Assembly (NCBI RefSeq): GCF_002335745.1
Contig: NZ_NIST01000001.1
Coordinates: forward strand, 3,091,126-3,155,125
DNA: 64,000 nucleotides
Source of the DNA: Evansella halocellulosilytica
Lineage (GTDB): Bacteria > Bacillota > Bacilli > Bacillales > Salisediminibacteriaceae
Direction: 5' to 3'
Of the stretch, positions 9,715 to 18,699 are shown one piece after another. Position numbers and translations under genes: made by a program. The first letter of the stretch is position 1. Each line of letters starts with the position of its first letter. The notes under the pieces were generated by a model, which was given only the letters and a program-made list of their open reading frames with translations, searched no databases and had not been told where the DNA came from.

Positions 9715-10071
9715 ATGCTCATAGACCAAGACGGTTTGTTACTTGCGTATCTCATTAGTCTATCTGTTATCATCTTTGGTTCCATATTCATCGGACAACG
9801 AATGGCGAAAAAAGGCGGTGCTCAACGTTCAGTCACGAAAATGATAGCTGGCTATTTAATTTTAACAATTGGGGTACTAACTGCTTTTTTCTTTGCAGCG
9901 TATCCTGTAACATATGATAACTATTTAGCGGTTTGGTCAATGGTAGGGAGTATAGCTGTATTATTTGGATTAGGCTTTCTTATTTATTTCATGCAAAATC
10001 CTGACAAAAATCTCGTTAAAGCAGTCATTCAAAAGAAACATTCAAATAACGAAAATAACCGCCAGCATTGA
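9715..10071 (+). CDS. Small three-helix membrane protein of unknown function
   Basis: 118 aa with three predicted membrane helices (about residues 7-27, 45-67 and 73-98), a positively charged loop after helix 1 (QRMAKKGGAQR), and a polar Lys/Asn-rich tail. ATG 9715 is chosen because GAAGGGAG lies seven bases before it; the ATG at 9697 would include the ribosome site in the coding region. Flanked by terminators on both sides, so probably transcribed alone. I do not recognise the family. Confidence 0.8.
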   Translation: MLIDQDGLLLAYLISLSVIIFGSIFIGQRMAKKGGAQRSVTKMIAGYLILTIGVLTAFFFAAYPVTYDNYLAVWSMVGSIAVLFGLGFLIYFMQNPDKNLVKAVIQKKHSNNENNRQH

Positions 10072-10114
10072 TGCAATATCTAAAAAGCAAAATAATAGTG
10101 GAGGAAACTGATAT

Positions 10115-10146
10115 GAGGGTTCCGTAACGGGACCCTTTCCTTTTTC
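10115..10146 (+). terminator. Terminator after the small membrane gene
   Basis: AGGGTTCC and GGGACCCT form a stem around CGTAAC, followed by a T-rich run. Confidence 0.85.
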
Positions 10147-10289
10147 TTTTATTCGATATCAAAGTGCGCGGTAGTTTCTTAAAGGATTTTATAGTATAAT
10201 TTTTAAATAAGCTCGTACATACCTATTAAAAAAGAAAACGTACATAGCAAAAAAGATCTTTACTAGTGTGGAAGTTTGGAGGAGACAAC

Positions 10290-10724
10290 ATGCCAACACC
10301 GAGCATGGAAGATTACTTAGAAAGAATTTACTTATTAATTGAAGATAAAGGGTACGCAAGAGTTTCAGATATAGCTGAAGCTTTAGAAGTGCATCCCTCC
10401 TCAGTTACAAAAATGGTTCAAAAATTAGATAAAAAAGAGTATCTTGTTTACGAAAAATACCGTGGACTTATTTTAACATCAAAAGGAAAAAAAGTAGGTA
10501 AACGGCTTGTATACAGACATGAACTATTGGAAGAATTTATGAATATTATTGGTGTTGATAAAGAGAATATTTATGATGACGTAGAGGGAATTGAGCATCA
10601 TTTAAGTTGGGATGCGATTGATCGTATCGGTGATCTTGTTCAATATTTTGATGAGAAGCCTGCAAGAGTAAATGAATTACGAGACGTTCAAAAGAAAAAT
10701 GATGAATTAGACAGCGAGTCTTAA
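10290..10724 (+). CDS. mntR: Manganese-responsive transcription regulator MntR
   Basis: DtxR/MntR-family dimer that represses manganese uptake genes when Mn(II) is bound. At 144 aa it is nearly identical in plan to B. subtilis MntR: winged helix in residues 1-70 ([14 protein letters not shown] recognition segment), then a dimer domain. All metal ligands of the B. subtilis protein are present at the same numbers: D8, E11, H77, E99, E102, H103. ATG 10290 follows GGAGGAG; the upstream GTG at 10266 is an artefact of an open frame. There is no SH3-like C-terminal domain, as expected for MntR rather than DtxR. Confidence 0.96.
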   Translation: MPTPSMEDYLERIYLLIEDKGYARVSDIAEALEVHPSSVTKMVQKLDKKEYLVYEKYRGLILTSKGKKVGKRLVYRHELLEEFMNIIGVDKENIYDDVEGIEHHLSWDAIDRIGDLVQYFDEKPARVNELRDVQKKNDELDSES

Positions 10725-10749
10725 CCAATACAGGTTAAGACCGTTTTTA
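10718..10749 (+). terminator. Terminator of mntR overlapping its stop codon
   Basis: GTCTTAACC and GGTTAAGAC form a perfect 9-bp stem and are followed by Ts. The mntR stop codon lies inside the 5' arm, so ribosomes finishing the gene sit on the hairpin. Confidence 0.88.
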
Positions 10750-10808
10750 ATATATACTCATTTTTTTCCACGACTCTTATTAAACTATATAGAGGAGGGA
10801 TGGAGCCC

Positions 10809-11699
10809 ATGAAGGTAGATGGTGTGTTTGCTGGAGGCGGCATTAAAGCACTTGCTTTCGTTGGAGCTTTAGAAGTAATGAATGAGGAAAACATACAGTT
10901 TGAACGACTTGCAGGTACGAGTGCTGGAGCAATGACCGCTGCTTTAGTTAAAGCAGGATACAACAGTAAAGAAATTGCATCACTTTTTGATGATATGAAG
11001 TTTCAGCAATTGTTAGATCCAAGAATAGGTACGACGGTTTTTCCGTTTATAAGGTGGTTAAGGTTATATCGCAGAATGGGTCTTTATAAAGGTGATGTTT
11101 TTGAATCTTGGTTAAAGGGGTTATTAAAGTCGAAAGGGGTATCCTCATTTGCTGATTTACCAGAAGGGTCGTTGAAAATGGTTGCAGCTGATATTACGAA
11201 TGGTCGAATTTTAGTATTACCGGATGATCTGAAAAAATATGGCATTATTCCCCATTCGTTTTCGGTAGCCAGGGCAATACGAATGAGTTGCAGTTTACCA
11301 TTCTTTTTTGAACCAGCAACAATTACTGACAGTAATGGCAATAAATCGCTCATTGTCGATGGTGGCGTACTTAGTAATTTTCCAATATGGATCTTTCAAA
11401 AAAGAGGGCAAAAAAATTTGAGGCGTCCGGTCATCGGCTTTCGTTTAACACCCTCGCTTGATTCTATTCCCCCGCGAAATGTTACAAATGCATTAACGAT
11501 GCTTCACTCAATGTTTGATACGATGCGTAATGCACATGACCAACGCTATATATCAAAAGACCATGCAAAAAATATTGTTTTTATTCCAGTCGAAAATGTG
11601 ACAGCAACACAATTTTCATTAAATGAAGAAGAAAAACAATCATTGATTCAATTAGGAAAATCAAAAACAAAGGCATTTTTAAAATCCTGGTCTTATTAA
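10809..11699 (+). CDS. yqhO: Patatin-like phospholipase family protein (YqhO)
   Basis: 296 aa with the full patatin signature set: oxyanion-hole loop GGGIKA (about residues 8-13), nucleophile elbow GTSAGA, and the catalytic aspartate in the VDGG segment. These form a Ser-Asp dyad lipid hydrolase. There is no signal peptide, so it probably acts at the inner face of the membrane. ATG 10809 is used because AGGAGG at 10793-10798 touches the alternative ATG at 10800. Position after mntR is conserved in B. subtilis. The lipid substrate is unknown. Confidence 0.9.
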   Translation: MKVDGVFAGGGIKALAFVGALEVMNEENIQFERLAGTSAGAMTAALVKAGYNSKEIASLFDDMKFQQLLDPRIGTTVFPFIRWLRLYRRMGLYKGDVFESWLKGLLKSKGVSSFADLPEGSLKMVAADITNGRILVLPDDLKKYGIIPHSFSVARAIRMSCSLPFFFEPATITDSNGNKSLIVDGGVLSNFPIWIFQKRGQKNLRRPVIGFRLTPSLDSIPPRNVTNALTMLHSMFDTMRNAHDQRYISKDHAKNIVFIPVENVTATQFSLNEEEKQSLIQLGKSKTKAFLKSWSY

Positions 11700-11734
11700 A
11701 CGAAAAAAGAAAAAGTATATGAAAAATAGTTTAT

Positions 11735-11769
11735 AAAAAAGCCAGTCTAAGAGAAGACTCGGCTTTTTC
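11735..11769. terminator. Bidirectional terminator between convergent genes
   Basis: AAAAAGCC-AGTCT pairs with AGACT-CGGCTTTTT; A and T runs on both flanks let it serve the plus-strand patatin gene and the minus-strand membrane gene. Confidence 0.85.
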
Positions 11770-12553
11770 CTTTTCTTCCGTACAGCTTTAACATAATGAG
11801 TAACCCAGGGACCAAGAGTGTGATCCAGAGACCGACAACAATACCTTTTGTTAACTCCGGGAACGGCAACAAAGGAAAAACAAGCTGGTCAATTCCATAA
11901 AAGATAACAAGGCCACCAATACCGATCAAAAGTCCTACAAGCCTTTTAGCAACGTGGTTATTCTCATTGTTTAATCTCACTTTAAATATTTCTAGAGTAA
12001 CACCGATCCCGCTTCCTAATAGGATGCCTGGATATAATAAATAGTCCATACGAGGATAAATAATGGCTGCTAAAAATAACGGAAGTATCATCGAAAAGGC
12101 AAACAAATACGGTTCAGGCATACTCCCAATCCAATCAAGTGTCCGGTAAAATGTGTAAATAATAAACCCACCGATAAAAATGCCTCCAATAATTGAAAAA
12201 ACAGCGACTTCTGTCATTAGAAGCAAAAACAAACTAAAACTAAGAGGGAGTCCTATTGTTAAAACTAATTGTGAACGATTTTTGGCTAAAGGCATGAAAA
12301 ATGCAAAGAATGTCATCGTGGCTTGTACACTAATAACCGTTAATGGGATGTGTTCTTCATTTGTGTATAAGTAAGGGAAATAAAGTGTAATAATGTGGGC
12401 GATGACAATTGAAAATAACGTTAAATATAACAGTTGAAAACCGACTCGCTTACTTACGTTCCAATAAACGTAACTAAGTATAATTAAAAATATAAACATG
12501 AGAACATCAACAGGTATAAACGTATAAAATTCCTTATCTTCTATAAACTCCAT
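11747..12553 (-). CDS. Polytopic membrane protein of unknown function
   Basis: 268 aa with about eight hydrophobic segments through nearly the whole length and only short polar loops. ATG 12553 follows AAGGGGG. One segment (YPRMDYLLYPGILLGSGIG, middle of the chain) recalls the region around the last motif of PAP2 phosphatases, but the phosphatase motifs themselves are not present, so I do not assign that activity. It is absent from the equivalent B. subtilis interval, where yqhO is followed by yqhP. Role unknown. Confidence 0.8.
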   Translation of the reverse strand: MEFIEDKEFYTFIPVDVLMFIFLIILSYVYWNVSKRVGFQLLYLTLFSIVIAHIITLYFPYLYTNEEHIPLTVISVQATMTFFAFFMPLAKNRSQLVLTIGLPLSFSLFLLLMTEVAVFSIIGGIFIGGFIIYTFYRTLDWIGSMPEPYLFAFSMILPLFLAAIIYPRMDYLLYPGILLGSGIGVTLEIFKVRLNNENNHVAKRLVGLLIGIGGLVIFYGIDQLVFPLLPFPELTKGIVVGLWITLLVPGLLIMLKLYGRKGKSRVFS

Positions 12554-12612
12554 TTTATATCCCCCTTTTTTTATGTCATCAAATGTTCGGTATCAAGGAA
12601 TTTGTTTAAAGA

Positions 12613-12644
12613 AAAAAACCAAGCATTTAAAATAAAGCTCGGTT
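12613..12644 (-). terminator. Terminator of yqhP-like gene
   Basis: On the minus strand AACCGAGC and GCTTGGTT form a stem around the TAA stop codon and are followed by Ts. Confidence 0.75.
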
Positions 12645-13010
12645 CTTTTTCTTATTCTTTTTCCCTTCAATGACCGTTAATTTAACATCTGATTGACGTT
12701 TGACAAGAGGTCTGGAATTTCGTTTTTTCTTTTCTTTTTTCTTTTTTGGGAATGGAACCGGTGATGAGTGTTTAGAATGTGATGTCTTTTGAGTGTACCT
12801 ACCTTTTTGTTGAGTGTAAGGTGTTTGATTCCTCATCATTCTTGGCATGATAAACGTTTTAAAAAGAAAGAACAGGACAGCAGCAAAACCGATCATCATT
12901 AAAATTCTCATAATAAACGCTACTGGTTCAGTAAATATAAGATATCCAAGACCGAGCACAGCTAAAATGATTACAGTTAGTACAACCGGGTGATATGAAT
13001 AACGAAACAT
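12627..13010 (-). CDS. yqhP: YqhP/SA1362-family small membrane protein
   Basis: 127 aa: two membrane helices in the first 60 residues (VVLTVIILAVLGLGYLIF; FIMRILMMIGFAAVLFFLF), then a very basic Lys/Arg-rich cytoplasmic tail with KKKKEKKKR-type tracts. Start is the ATG whose first base is 13010, nine bases after AGGAGGTG; the longer frame to 13040 reads through the ribosome site. The layout and position match YqhP of Bacillus (SA1362 family). Function unknown; the basic tail could contact nucleic acid or anionic lipid. Confidence 0.82.
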   Translation of the reverse strand: MFRYSYHPVVLTVIILAVLGLGYLIFTEPVAFIMRILMMIGFAAVLFFLFKTFIMPRMMRNQTPYTQQKGRYTQKTSHSKHSSPVPFPKKKKEKKKRNSRPLVKRQSDVKLTVIEGKKNKKKNRALF

Positions 13011-13474
13011 TTTCTCACACCTCCTACATAATGATGACACTATGTTACATTATTTATGTTACAGCTTGATGTTGATTACTTAATGATAAAAGGTAGCCAA
13101 CAACTCTGATAATAATATATAGTAGTTGCTTTTAAATGATTGACTTAAAAACTATTTTGACACCGTTTGAGTACTAATATGACGACAACTGCTGAATATA
13201 ACATTTACCGTAGAGCTTGACCATCGATCATAGAAATTTTCATGATAACATTCATTATCGTATAATCCTCTTCATTCTTCTATACATTATAATTCTATTC
13301 TACATTAAATGTTCTATTCCCTCCATACTAGTCCAAAGTTAATATTACTATTCCCTTAATTAGCGAAAACTACACATGAATTGCAAGACATTGTTCGTTG
13401 TTATTCATTATTCTTCATAAAAAGATGCAAGTATTTTTTAAAATAGGACATGCTAAATTGTTGAGGTGAGGTTT
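13011..13474. other. AT-rich divergent intergenic region
   Basis: About 460 bases between the divergent yqhP-like and yqhR genes. It contains AT-rich runs and several weak -10-like hexamers but no convincing promoter pair, hairpin or open frame. It must hold the promoters for both genes. I see no repeat copy. Confidence 0.5.
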
Positions 13475-13978
13475 TTGAAAAAAACAGAACAAGAACAGCA
13501 AAAAAATGAATTAACTATATCATTTCATGCTACTGTTGCATTAATAGGTCTATTTGGAGGCTTTATCTGGAGTGTGATCGGATATATATCGTTTTACTTG
13601 AATTTTACTCGAGTCGGCCCGGCACTAGCTTTAATGCCGTGGGCATTAGGAGATTGGAAAAATGGCTGGTTAGGACAATTAATTGGTATTGTATTTATTT
13701 CATTACTGTCAATTGCGGTAGCATTTCTTTACCGAATGATCTTTGCAAAAGTAAATCATTGGTGGCCTGGCGTTGTGTTTGGTTTTGTATTATGGGCAGT
13801 GGTGTTTGGAGTTTTACAACCGATTTTTCCAGGTTTGAAGCCACTTCCGAGCTTGGATTTGAATACGATTATTACGAATATATGTTTATATGTTGTCTAT
13901 GGTTTATTTATCGGCTACTCCATTTCCTATGAATATCATGAACGGACTGTTCACGAGGGTGAATCTATTCAAAGCTAA
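13475..13978 (+). CDS. yqhR: YqhR-family membrane protein
   Basis: 167 aa, four predicted membrane helices (about residues 20-45, 63-85, 97-117, 132-155), short charged ends. It matches the Bacillus YqhR family by length, hydrophobic pattern and place just upstream of aroQ-yqhT-efp. Start is TTG 13475 behind GAGGTGAG; the GTG at 13466 lies within the ribosome site. Function unknown. The yqhQ gene that precedes yqhR in B. subtilis is absent here. Confidence 0.85.
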   Translation: MKKTEQEQQKNELTISFHATVALIGLFGGFIWSVIGYISFYLNFTRVGPALALMPWALGDWKNGWLGQLIGIVFISLLSIAVAFLYRMIFAKVNHWWPGVVFGFVLWAVVFGVLQPIFPGLKPLPSLDLNTIITNICLYVVYGLFIGYSISYEYHERTVHEGESIQS

Positions 13979-13988
13979 ATGACTGTGT

Positions 13989-14018
13989 TAGAATGTTCCT
14001 TGGAACATTCTCTTTTTG
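13989..14018 (+). terminator. Terminator after yqhR
   Basis: GAATGTTCC and GGAACATTC form a tight stem with a TT loop, followed by CTCTTTTTG. Confidence 0.9.
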
Positions 14019-14224
14019 TTTACATCATCAAGGTAATAAAAGTTAGTTTAGCTTAAAAGTGAAATCAAAGAGAGAAGCGGTAAGATCATAACTTAAAATC
14101 ATCCTATTTATTCACCGCAAGATGTTTTCATAGGAGTTGTCTTACATTCAAAATCAAAAGCAGGACTAGTCGGGCTTATAGCTGATTCTTGTAAATCCTT
14201 TTTTCATGTGAGGAGAGTGGTGGA

Positions 14225-14668
14225 ATGGATTTGTTAGTATTAAATGGTCCAAACATGAACCGGCTCGGTAAAAGAGAGCCATCCGTTTATGGCCAAAAAA
14301 ACCTTCAGGACTTAATAAAAGAAAATGAGGAGTATGGTTTATCTCATCAAGTCAGAATTTTTCATAAACAATCGAATTGGGAAGGACAACTCATTGATTG
14401 GATCCATGAAGGAGCAGACAGCTATAATGGGCTGATCATTAACCCTGGAGCATTCACGCACTACAGTTATGCTATACGTGACGCGATTGCTGGTGTAGAC
14501 ATTCCTGTCATCGAAGTTCACATTTCAAATGTGCATAGTCGAGAATCTTTTAGAAAAGAATCGGTTATAGCTCCAGTGTGTGTTGGACAAATAAGTGGTT
14601 TTGGGTTAGATGGTTATAAAATGGCCATCGATTACTTTATAAGGAGGAGAGACAATGAATCGACTTGA
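14225..14668 (+). CDS. aroQ: Type II 3-dehydroquinate dehydratase
   Basis: Removes water from 3-dehydroquinate in the shikimate pathway. 147 aa, normal for the dodecameric type II enzyme. LVLNGPNMNRLGKREPSVYG carries the active-site Arg and Tyr; NPGAFTHYSYAIRDA and VIEVHISNVHSRE supply the substrate loop and the catalytic His. The usual SNHEG segment reads SNWEG, a local substitution. It overlaps the next gene by 14 bases. Same position as yqhS in B. subtilis. Confidence 0.94.
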   Translation: MDLLVLNGPNMNRLGKREPSVYGQKNLQDLIKENEEYGLSHQVRIFHKQSNWEGQLIDWIHEGADSYNGLIINPGAFTHYSYAIRDAIAGVDIPVIEVHISNVHSRESFRKESVIAPVCVGQISGFGLDGYKMAIDYFIRRRDNEST

Positions 14669-15722
14669 AAAATTAAGAGAAAAATTTTCTAGTAACAAAA
14701 TTGATGGAATTCTTATTACAAGTAGTTATAACCGCAGATATATGACTGGCTTCACTGGTACAGCAGGGGTTGCGTTAATCTCAGAAACAGGTGCAAAGTT
14801 TATTACAGACTTCCGGTATATTGAACAAGCTCAGTCTCAAACGAATGGCTATGACATTGTCCAGCATACTGGAGCGATTCATGAGGAAATAGCGAAACAA
14901 GTGAAGGATCTAGGCATTGGAAGGCTTGGCTTTGAGAAGGATCACGTTACTTACAGCACGTTCGATACATATAAAGATTCGATTGAAGCAGAACTTGTCC
15001 CAGTAGGCGGTATGATTGAAGATATGCGACTCATCAAAGATGAAAGTGAATTGCGAGTCATTAAAGAGGCTGTCAAAATAGCAGACACTACATTTGAACA
15101 TATTACAAATTATATTCGTGCGGGAATTAAAGAAATTGATGTGTCCAATGAATTAGAATTTTTTATGAGGAAGCAAGGTGCTGTTTCATCTTCATTTGAT
15201 ATTATTGTAGCCTCAGGTTACCGTTCGGCATTACCACATGGCGTAGCTAGTAACAAAGTAATCGAAAAAGGTGAACTAGTTACACTAGACTTCGGAGCAT
15301 ATTATAATGGATACTGTTCTGATATTACCCGAACGGTTGCTGTCGGTGAACCTGATGCAAAGTTAAAGGACATATATGATACAGTACTTCAAGCACAATT
15401 AAGAGGTGTAGATGGAATCAAACCTGAAATGACTGGGAAAGAGGCAGATGCATTAACACGTGATTATATTACGGAAAAAGGGTATGGAGAATACTTTGGC
15501 CATTCAACTGGTCACGGTATGGGGCTTGAAGTTCACGAAGGGCCAGGATTATCTGTTAAATCTGACAAAATTCTTAAGCCTGGTATGGTTGTTACCGTTG
15601 AACCGGGAATTTATGTAGCTGGTACGGGCGGAACTCGTATAGAAGATGATATTGTCATTACGGAAGAAGGTAATGAAATTTTATCTTCTTCTACGAAAGA
15701 GCTATTAATATTGGGCGAATAG
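14655..15722 (+). CDS. yqhT: Xaa-Pro peptidase, M24B family (YqhT)
   Basis: Metallopeptidase cleaving peptides with proline in second position. 355 aa: N-terminal creatinase-like domain (about 1-125), then a pita-bread catalytic domain. Metal ligands are visible in order: Asp in LDFGAYYNGYCSDITRT, His in GHSTGHGMGLEVHEGP, Glu in VTVEPGIY and Glu in TRIEDDIVIT. ATG 14655 follows AAGGAGGAG and overlaps aroQ, so the two are co-translated. Directly precedes efp, an arrangement conserved in Bacillales. Confidence 0.94.
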   Translation: MNRLEKLREKFSSNKIDGILITSSYNRRYMTGFTGTAGVALISETGAKFITDFRYIEQAQSQTNGYDIVQHTGAIHEEIAKQVKDLGIGRLGFEKDHVTYSTFDTYKDSIEAELVPVGGMIEDMRLIKDESELRVIKEAVKIADTTFEHITNYIRAGIKEIDVSNELEFFMRKQGAVSSSFDIIVASGYRSALPHGVASNKVIEKGELVTLDFGAYYNGYCSDITRTVAVGEPDAKLKDIYDTVLQAQLRGVDGIKPEMTGKEADALTRDYITEKGYGEYFGHSTGHGMGLEVHEGPGLSVKSDKILKPGMVVTVEPGIYVAGTGGTRIEDDIVITEEGNEILSSSTKELLILGE

Positions 15723-15808
15723 TATTATGATTTATTTGAGAGCATTAACAGTAATCGTATTCGTAATGGTTTCGTTAAAGTTCTCACATTCATTTAGGAG
15801 GAAAGAGA

Positions 15809-16366
15809 ATGATTTCAGTAAACGAATTAAAAACAGGATTAACAATTGAAGTTGACAATGATATTTGGCAAGTGCTTGAATTTCAGCACGTCAAGCCAGG
15901 AAAGGGAGCTGCCTTTGTTCGAACAAAACTTCGCGGACTTAGAAATGGCAGTATTCAAGAAAAGACGTTCCGTGCCGGAGAAAAAGTAGGAAAAGCGCAC
16001 TTAGATAACAGAAAAATGTCTTATTTATACTCTAGCGGTGATACGCATACTTTCATGGACAACGAAACTTTTGAACAGCTTGAATTGCCTTCAAGTCAAA
16101 TCCAAGACCAGTTAAATTATTTAAAAGAAAATATGGAAGTATCCATTTTAATTTATCAAGGAGAAACTCTCGGTGTCGAAGTGCCGAATTCTGTGGAGCT
16201 TACAGTAACTGAGACTGAGCCTGGTATAAAAGGTGATACTGCATCTGGTGGTACAAAACCTGCAACATTAGAAACGGGATTAACTGTCCAAGTGCCGTTT
16301 TTTGTTAATGAAGGAGATGTGCTGGTAATAGATACGAGAAACGGAGCATACGTTTCTAGAGCATAA
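15809..16366 (+). CDS. efp: Elongation factor P
   Basis: Rescues ribosomes stalled at polyproline runs. 185 aa with the three beta-barrel domains; KPGKGAAF puts the conserved lysine at residue 32, the site known to be modified in B. subtilis EF-P. The [14 protein letters not shown] signature lies in domain III. ATG 15809 follows AGGAGGAAAG. It ends the aroQ-yqhT-efp unit at a strong terminator. Confidence 0.97.
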   Translation: MISVNELKTGLTIEVDNDIWQVLEFQHVKPGKGAAFVRTKLRGLRNGSIQEKTFRAGEKVGKAHLDNRKMSYLYSSGDTHTFMDNETFEQLELPSSQIQDQLNYLKENMEVSILIYQGETLGVEVPNSVELTVTETEPGIKGDTASGGTKPATLETGLTVQVPFFVNEGDVLVIDTRNGAYVSRA

Positions 16367-16371
16367 TACAT

Positions 16372-16405
16372 AAAAGAGGCTATCCCTTTGGACGGCCTCT
16401 TTTTT
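16372..16405 (+). terminator. Terminator after efp
   Basis: AAAGAGGC and GCCTCTTT form the stem, with a long T run. Confidence 0.9.
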
Positions 16406-16952
16406 AACATTAATTTTATTTAATTGCTCAAATCGCTTATGGCAGACGCTTTCCGCAGGCTCGGCCTCAACATCCCAAAACTCATTCCATTTGTTTTGGG
16501 TGATTTTCGGCTCGTGCTATTTTTGCAGGGAGTCGCCGCACAACTCTCTACAAAAAAGTGAAAAAGACTACAACAAACCAGTCACAGGATAGGGGAAAAA
16601 CGTTGAGGTTTTAATTTCAAAATATCCTTTTGGAAGGAAGAAGACGCCGTCATTCAGAAGATCACCTAATCAGTGACCTTTTGAGATAGATTCTTTAAAA
16701 CATAAAAAACCCGATTATCTAATCATGGTAATCGGGTTCATTTTATGATTAACGAGAATCCGTGAAGAAATAAGTCATTTCTGACTCATTGCGAAAGACT
16801 TTGCAAGCGAGACATTTTGCACAATCAATCCCCACTAATCATTTCCTTTTAAATTGAATTGGCTTTCACTAAACGGTGAGGGCTACTTTTATTTAACTAA
16901 GTTTTGTCTCAAATAATTTTCTTTGAAAATCTTACGTCAACCTTCCTGATGA
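16406..16952. repeat. Repeat-rich gap between efp and spoIIIAA, with family 1 copy B (reverse)
   Basis: No gene in about 550 bases. It contains a GC-rich segment at 16441-16560 starting CAGACGCTTTCCGCAGGCTC, of a type seen again near 23162 and 63486; a free-standing hairpin AACCCGATTA/TAATCGGGTT at 16709-16739 that looks like a terminator; and at 16869-16913 an inverted partial copy of repeat family 1, readable on the minus strand as GAGACAAAACTTAG and onward. Probably accumulated repeat debris. Confidence 0.65.
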
Positions 16953-16981
16953 GTCATAAATAGGACACGCTCTCATATATT
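16953..16981 (+). promoter_or_regulatory. Candidate sigma-E promoter of the spoIIIA operon
   Basis: GTCATAAA (16953-16960) and CATATATT (16974-16981) resemble the mother-cell sigma-E -35 (ATA core) and -10 (CATACANT) elements with acceptable spacing, about 40 bases before the spoIIIAA start. The spoIIIA operon of B. subtilis is sigma-E driven, which supports the reading. The match is partial. Confidence 0.5.
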
Positions 16982-17023
16982 TTTCAGTAGACAGTCATTT
17001 GATAAGAAAGAGGAGGAGAACGA

Positions 17024-17953
17024 ATGAAAGAAATCATTAACGTTCTTCCAGAAGTTATAAGGAAATTAATCATTCAACAACCTGCTTCTCTTATGAAAGA
17101 AGTCGAGGAAATAAGGCTTCGTGTTCAACGACCAGTTGAAATAAGAACAGGCAAAACGTCTTTCGTGTTACCAGAGAAGACGACCCCTTATATTTTTACA
17201 GAAGATGATGCTAAGTTAATGCTTGGATTATTAAGTCAGCATTCTGTATATCGGCTCGAAGAAGAGCTAAAAAAGGGATATATAACGATCGCTGGAGGAC
17301 ATCGTGTTGGCCTTGCAGGCAGGGTTGTTATTGAGAAGGGTGGAGTGAAAGGGATTCGCGACATAAGTTCTTTTAACATCAGAATAGCAAGAGAGAAGAA
17401 AGGGGTATCTGATCCCTATATAGATCGGCTTCTCTTTAGGAAAAGCTGGTGCCATACGTTAATTATCGGTCCACCTAAAACAGGAAAAACGACGCTTTTA
17501 CGTGACTTAGCTAGGAATATAAGTTTAGGGATTCACCGAAAGAATGTTCCACCGATGAATGTTGGAATCATTGATGAACGTTCAGAGATTGCCGGGTGTG
17601 TAAAAGGCGTACCTCAACACGAGTTTGGTACGAAAATCGATGTTTTAGACAGTTGTCCTAAAGCAGAAGGTCTCATGATGATGATTCGTTCGATGGGTCC
17701 AGAAGTATTAGTCGTGGATGAAGTAGGGAGAAAAGAGGATGGAGAAGCCATTTTAGAAGCAGTACATGCTGGAGTATCTGTCATCGCAACAGTCCACGGA
17801 AAAAACTTGGAGGACGTAAAGCATCGTCCGACGATCTCTCATTTATTGAATGAGCGAGTATTTGAACGAATCGTTGAAATAAATCCATTAACGAAAAAAG
17901 GGACCGTTCATTTTCTAGATAAAAGAAGAATGCAAGGCGTGATTCAGAGATGA
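17024..17953 (+). CDS. spoIIIAA: Stage III sporulation protein AA (ATPase)
   Basis: AAA-type secretion ATPase that powers the SpoIIIA-SpoIIQ channel between mother cell and forespore. 309 aa; Walker A GPPKTGKTT near residue 150, followed by the Walker B region VLVVDEVGRKED. ATG 17024 follows AGAGGAGGAG. First of eight genes packed with overlaps or gaps of a few bases; mother-cell cytoplasm at the channel base. Confidence 0.97.
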   Translation: MKEIINVLPEVIRKLIIQQPASLMKEVEEIRLRVQRPVEIRTGKTSFVLPEKTTPYIFTEDDAKLMLGLLSQHSVYRLEEELKKGYITIAGGHRVGLAGRVVIEKGGVKGIRDISSFNIRIAREKKGVSDPYIDRLLFRKSWCHTLIIGPPKTGKTTLLRDLARNISLGIHRKNVPPMNVGIIDERSEIAGCVKGVPQHEFGTKIDVLDSCPKAEGLMMMIRSMGPEVLVVDEVGRKEDGEAILEAVHAGVSVIATVHGKNLEDVKHRPTISHLLNERVFERIVEINPLTKKGTVHFLDKRRMQGVIQR

Positions 17954-18462
17954 AAATGATTGGGGCATTCATCATTATATTAGCTAGCACAATGCTAGGC
18001 TGGGAATTTGCAAGAAGGTTTACTCGGAGAAAACTTCAAATACGTAAACTTCGATTAGCTTTTGAATCACTTGAAGGTGAAATGGTCTTTTCAATGGCGC
18101 CACTATCTTCAGCTTGTGAAAAAGTCGCTTTGCAATCAACAGCTCCGATAAATGAACTGTTTCATCAAGTATCAGAAAAATTGATGATAGATGAAAGCTC
18201 GGCTCCAGAAATATGGGCAGAGTGCTTAAAAAACTGGAAGAAGAAAACAGACTTAGACAGTGCAGAGATAAACATTTTAGAACAGTTTGGTCAAACAATA
18301 GGTCAACAAGACATCGAAAATCAACGAAATCAAATTAGACTTGCCATTACTTATTTTGAACAAGAAGAGAAACATGCACAAGAGTCTGAAAAGAAATATG
18401 AATCTATGTACCGGAGTTTAGGGTTTCTTGGAGGGGTTCTCATCGTCATCATCATGATGTAA
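17950..18462 (+). CDS. spoIIIAB: Stage III sporulation protein AB
   Basis: 170 aa, with an N-terminal hydrophobic segment and a C-terminal membrane helix (GFLGGVLIVIIMM), joined by a long helical region. The fold resembles GspF-like parts of type II secretion platforms. Its ATG overlaps the spoIIIAA stop by four bases, so translation is coupled. Confidence 0.94.
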   Translation: MKMIGAFIIILASTMLGWEFARRFTRRKLQIRKLRLAFESLEGEMVFSMAPLSSACEKVALQSTAPINELFHQVSEKLMIDESSAPEIWAECLKNWKKKTDLDSAEINILEQFGQTIGQQDIENQRNQIRLAITYFEQEEKHAQESEKKYESMYRSLGFLGGVLIVIIMM

Positions 18463-18483
18463 ATGGGCAAAGGAGGAACAACA

Positions 18484-18690
18484 TTGAATTATGATATAAG
18501 TTTAATATTTCAAATTGCGGGTGTTGGAATTGTCGTTGCAATGATTCATACAGTGTTGAAACAGATGGGAAAAGAAGAAATAGCAAATTGGGTAACATTA
18601 ATTGCCTTTGTTGTCGTTTTATACATGGTTGCATCAGTCGTTGATGATTTATTTACGAAGATAAGAAGTGTATTCCTTTTCCAAAGCTGA
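18484..18690 (+). CDS. spoIIIAC: Stage III sporulation protein AC
   Basis: 68-aa double-helix membrane protein. Start is TTG 18484, seven bases after AAAGGAGG, giving MNYDISLIFQIAGVG, which aligns with and has the same length as B. subtilis SpoIIIAC. The ATG at 18463 precedes the ribosome site and would add seven unlikely residues. Confidence 0.95.
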   Translation: MNYDISLIFQIAGVGIVVAMIHTVLKQMGKEEIANWVTLIAFVVVLYMVASVVDDLFTKIRSVFLFQS

Positions 18691-18699
18691 TAGGGGGTG

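Noticed and set aside
11747..12553. PAP2 phosphatase assignment for the minus-strand membrane protein
   Set aside because: Only a hydrophobic segment is reminiscent; the three phosphatase motifs with their Arg and His residues are not seen.
13639..13932. 97-codon alternative frame inside yqhR
   Set aside because: Out of frame with the membrane protein that has a proper ribosome site and the conserved family layout.
16709..16739. Hairpin AACCCGATTA/TAATCGGGTT as the spoIIIA leader control
   Set aside because: It lies 280 bases before spoIIIAA within repeat debris and upstream of the candidate sigma-E promoter, so it is more likely a leftover terminator.
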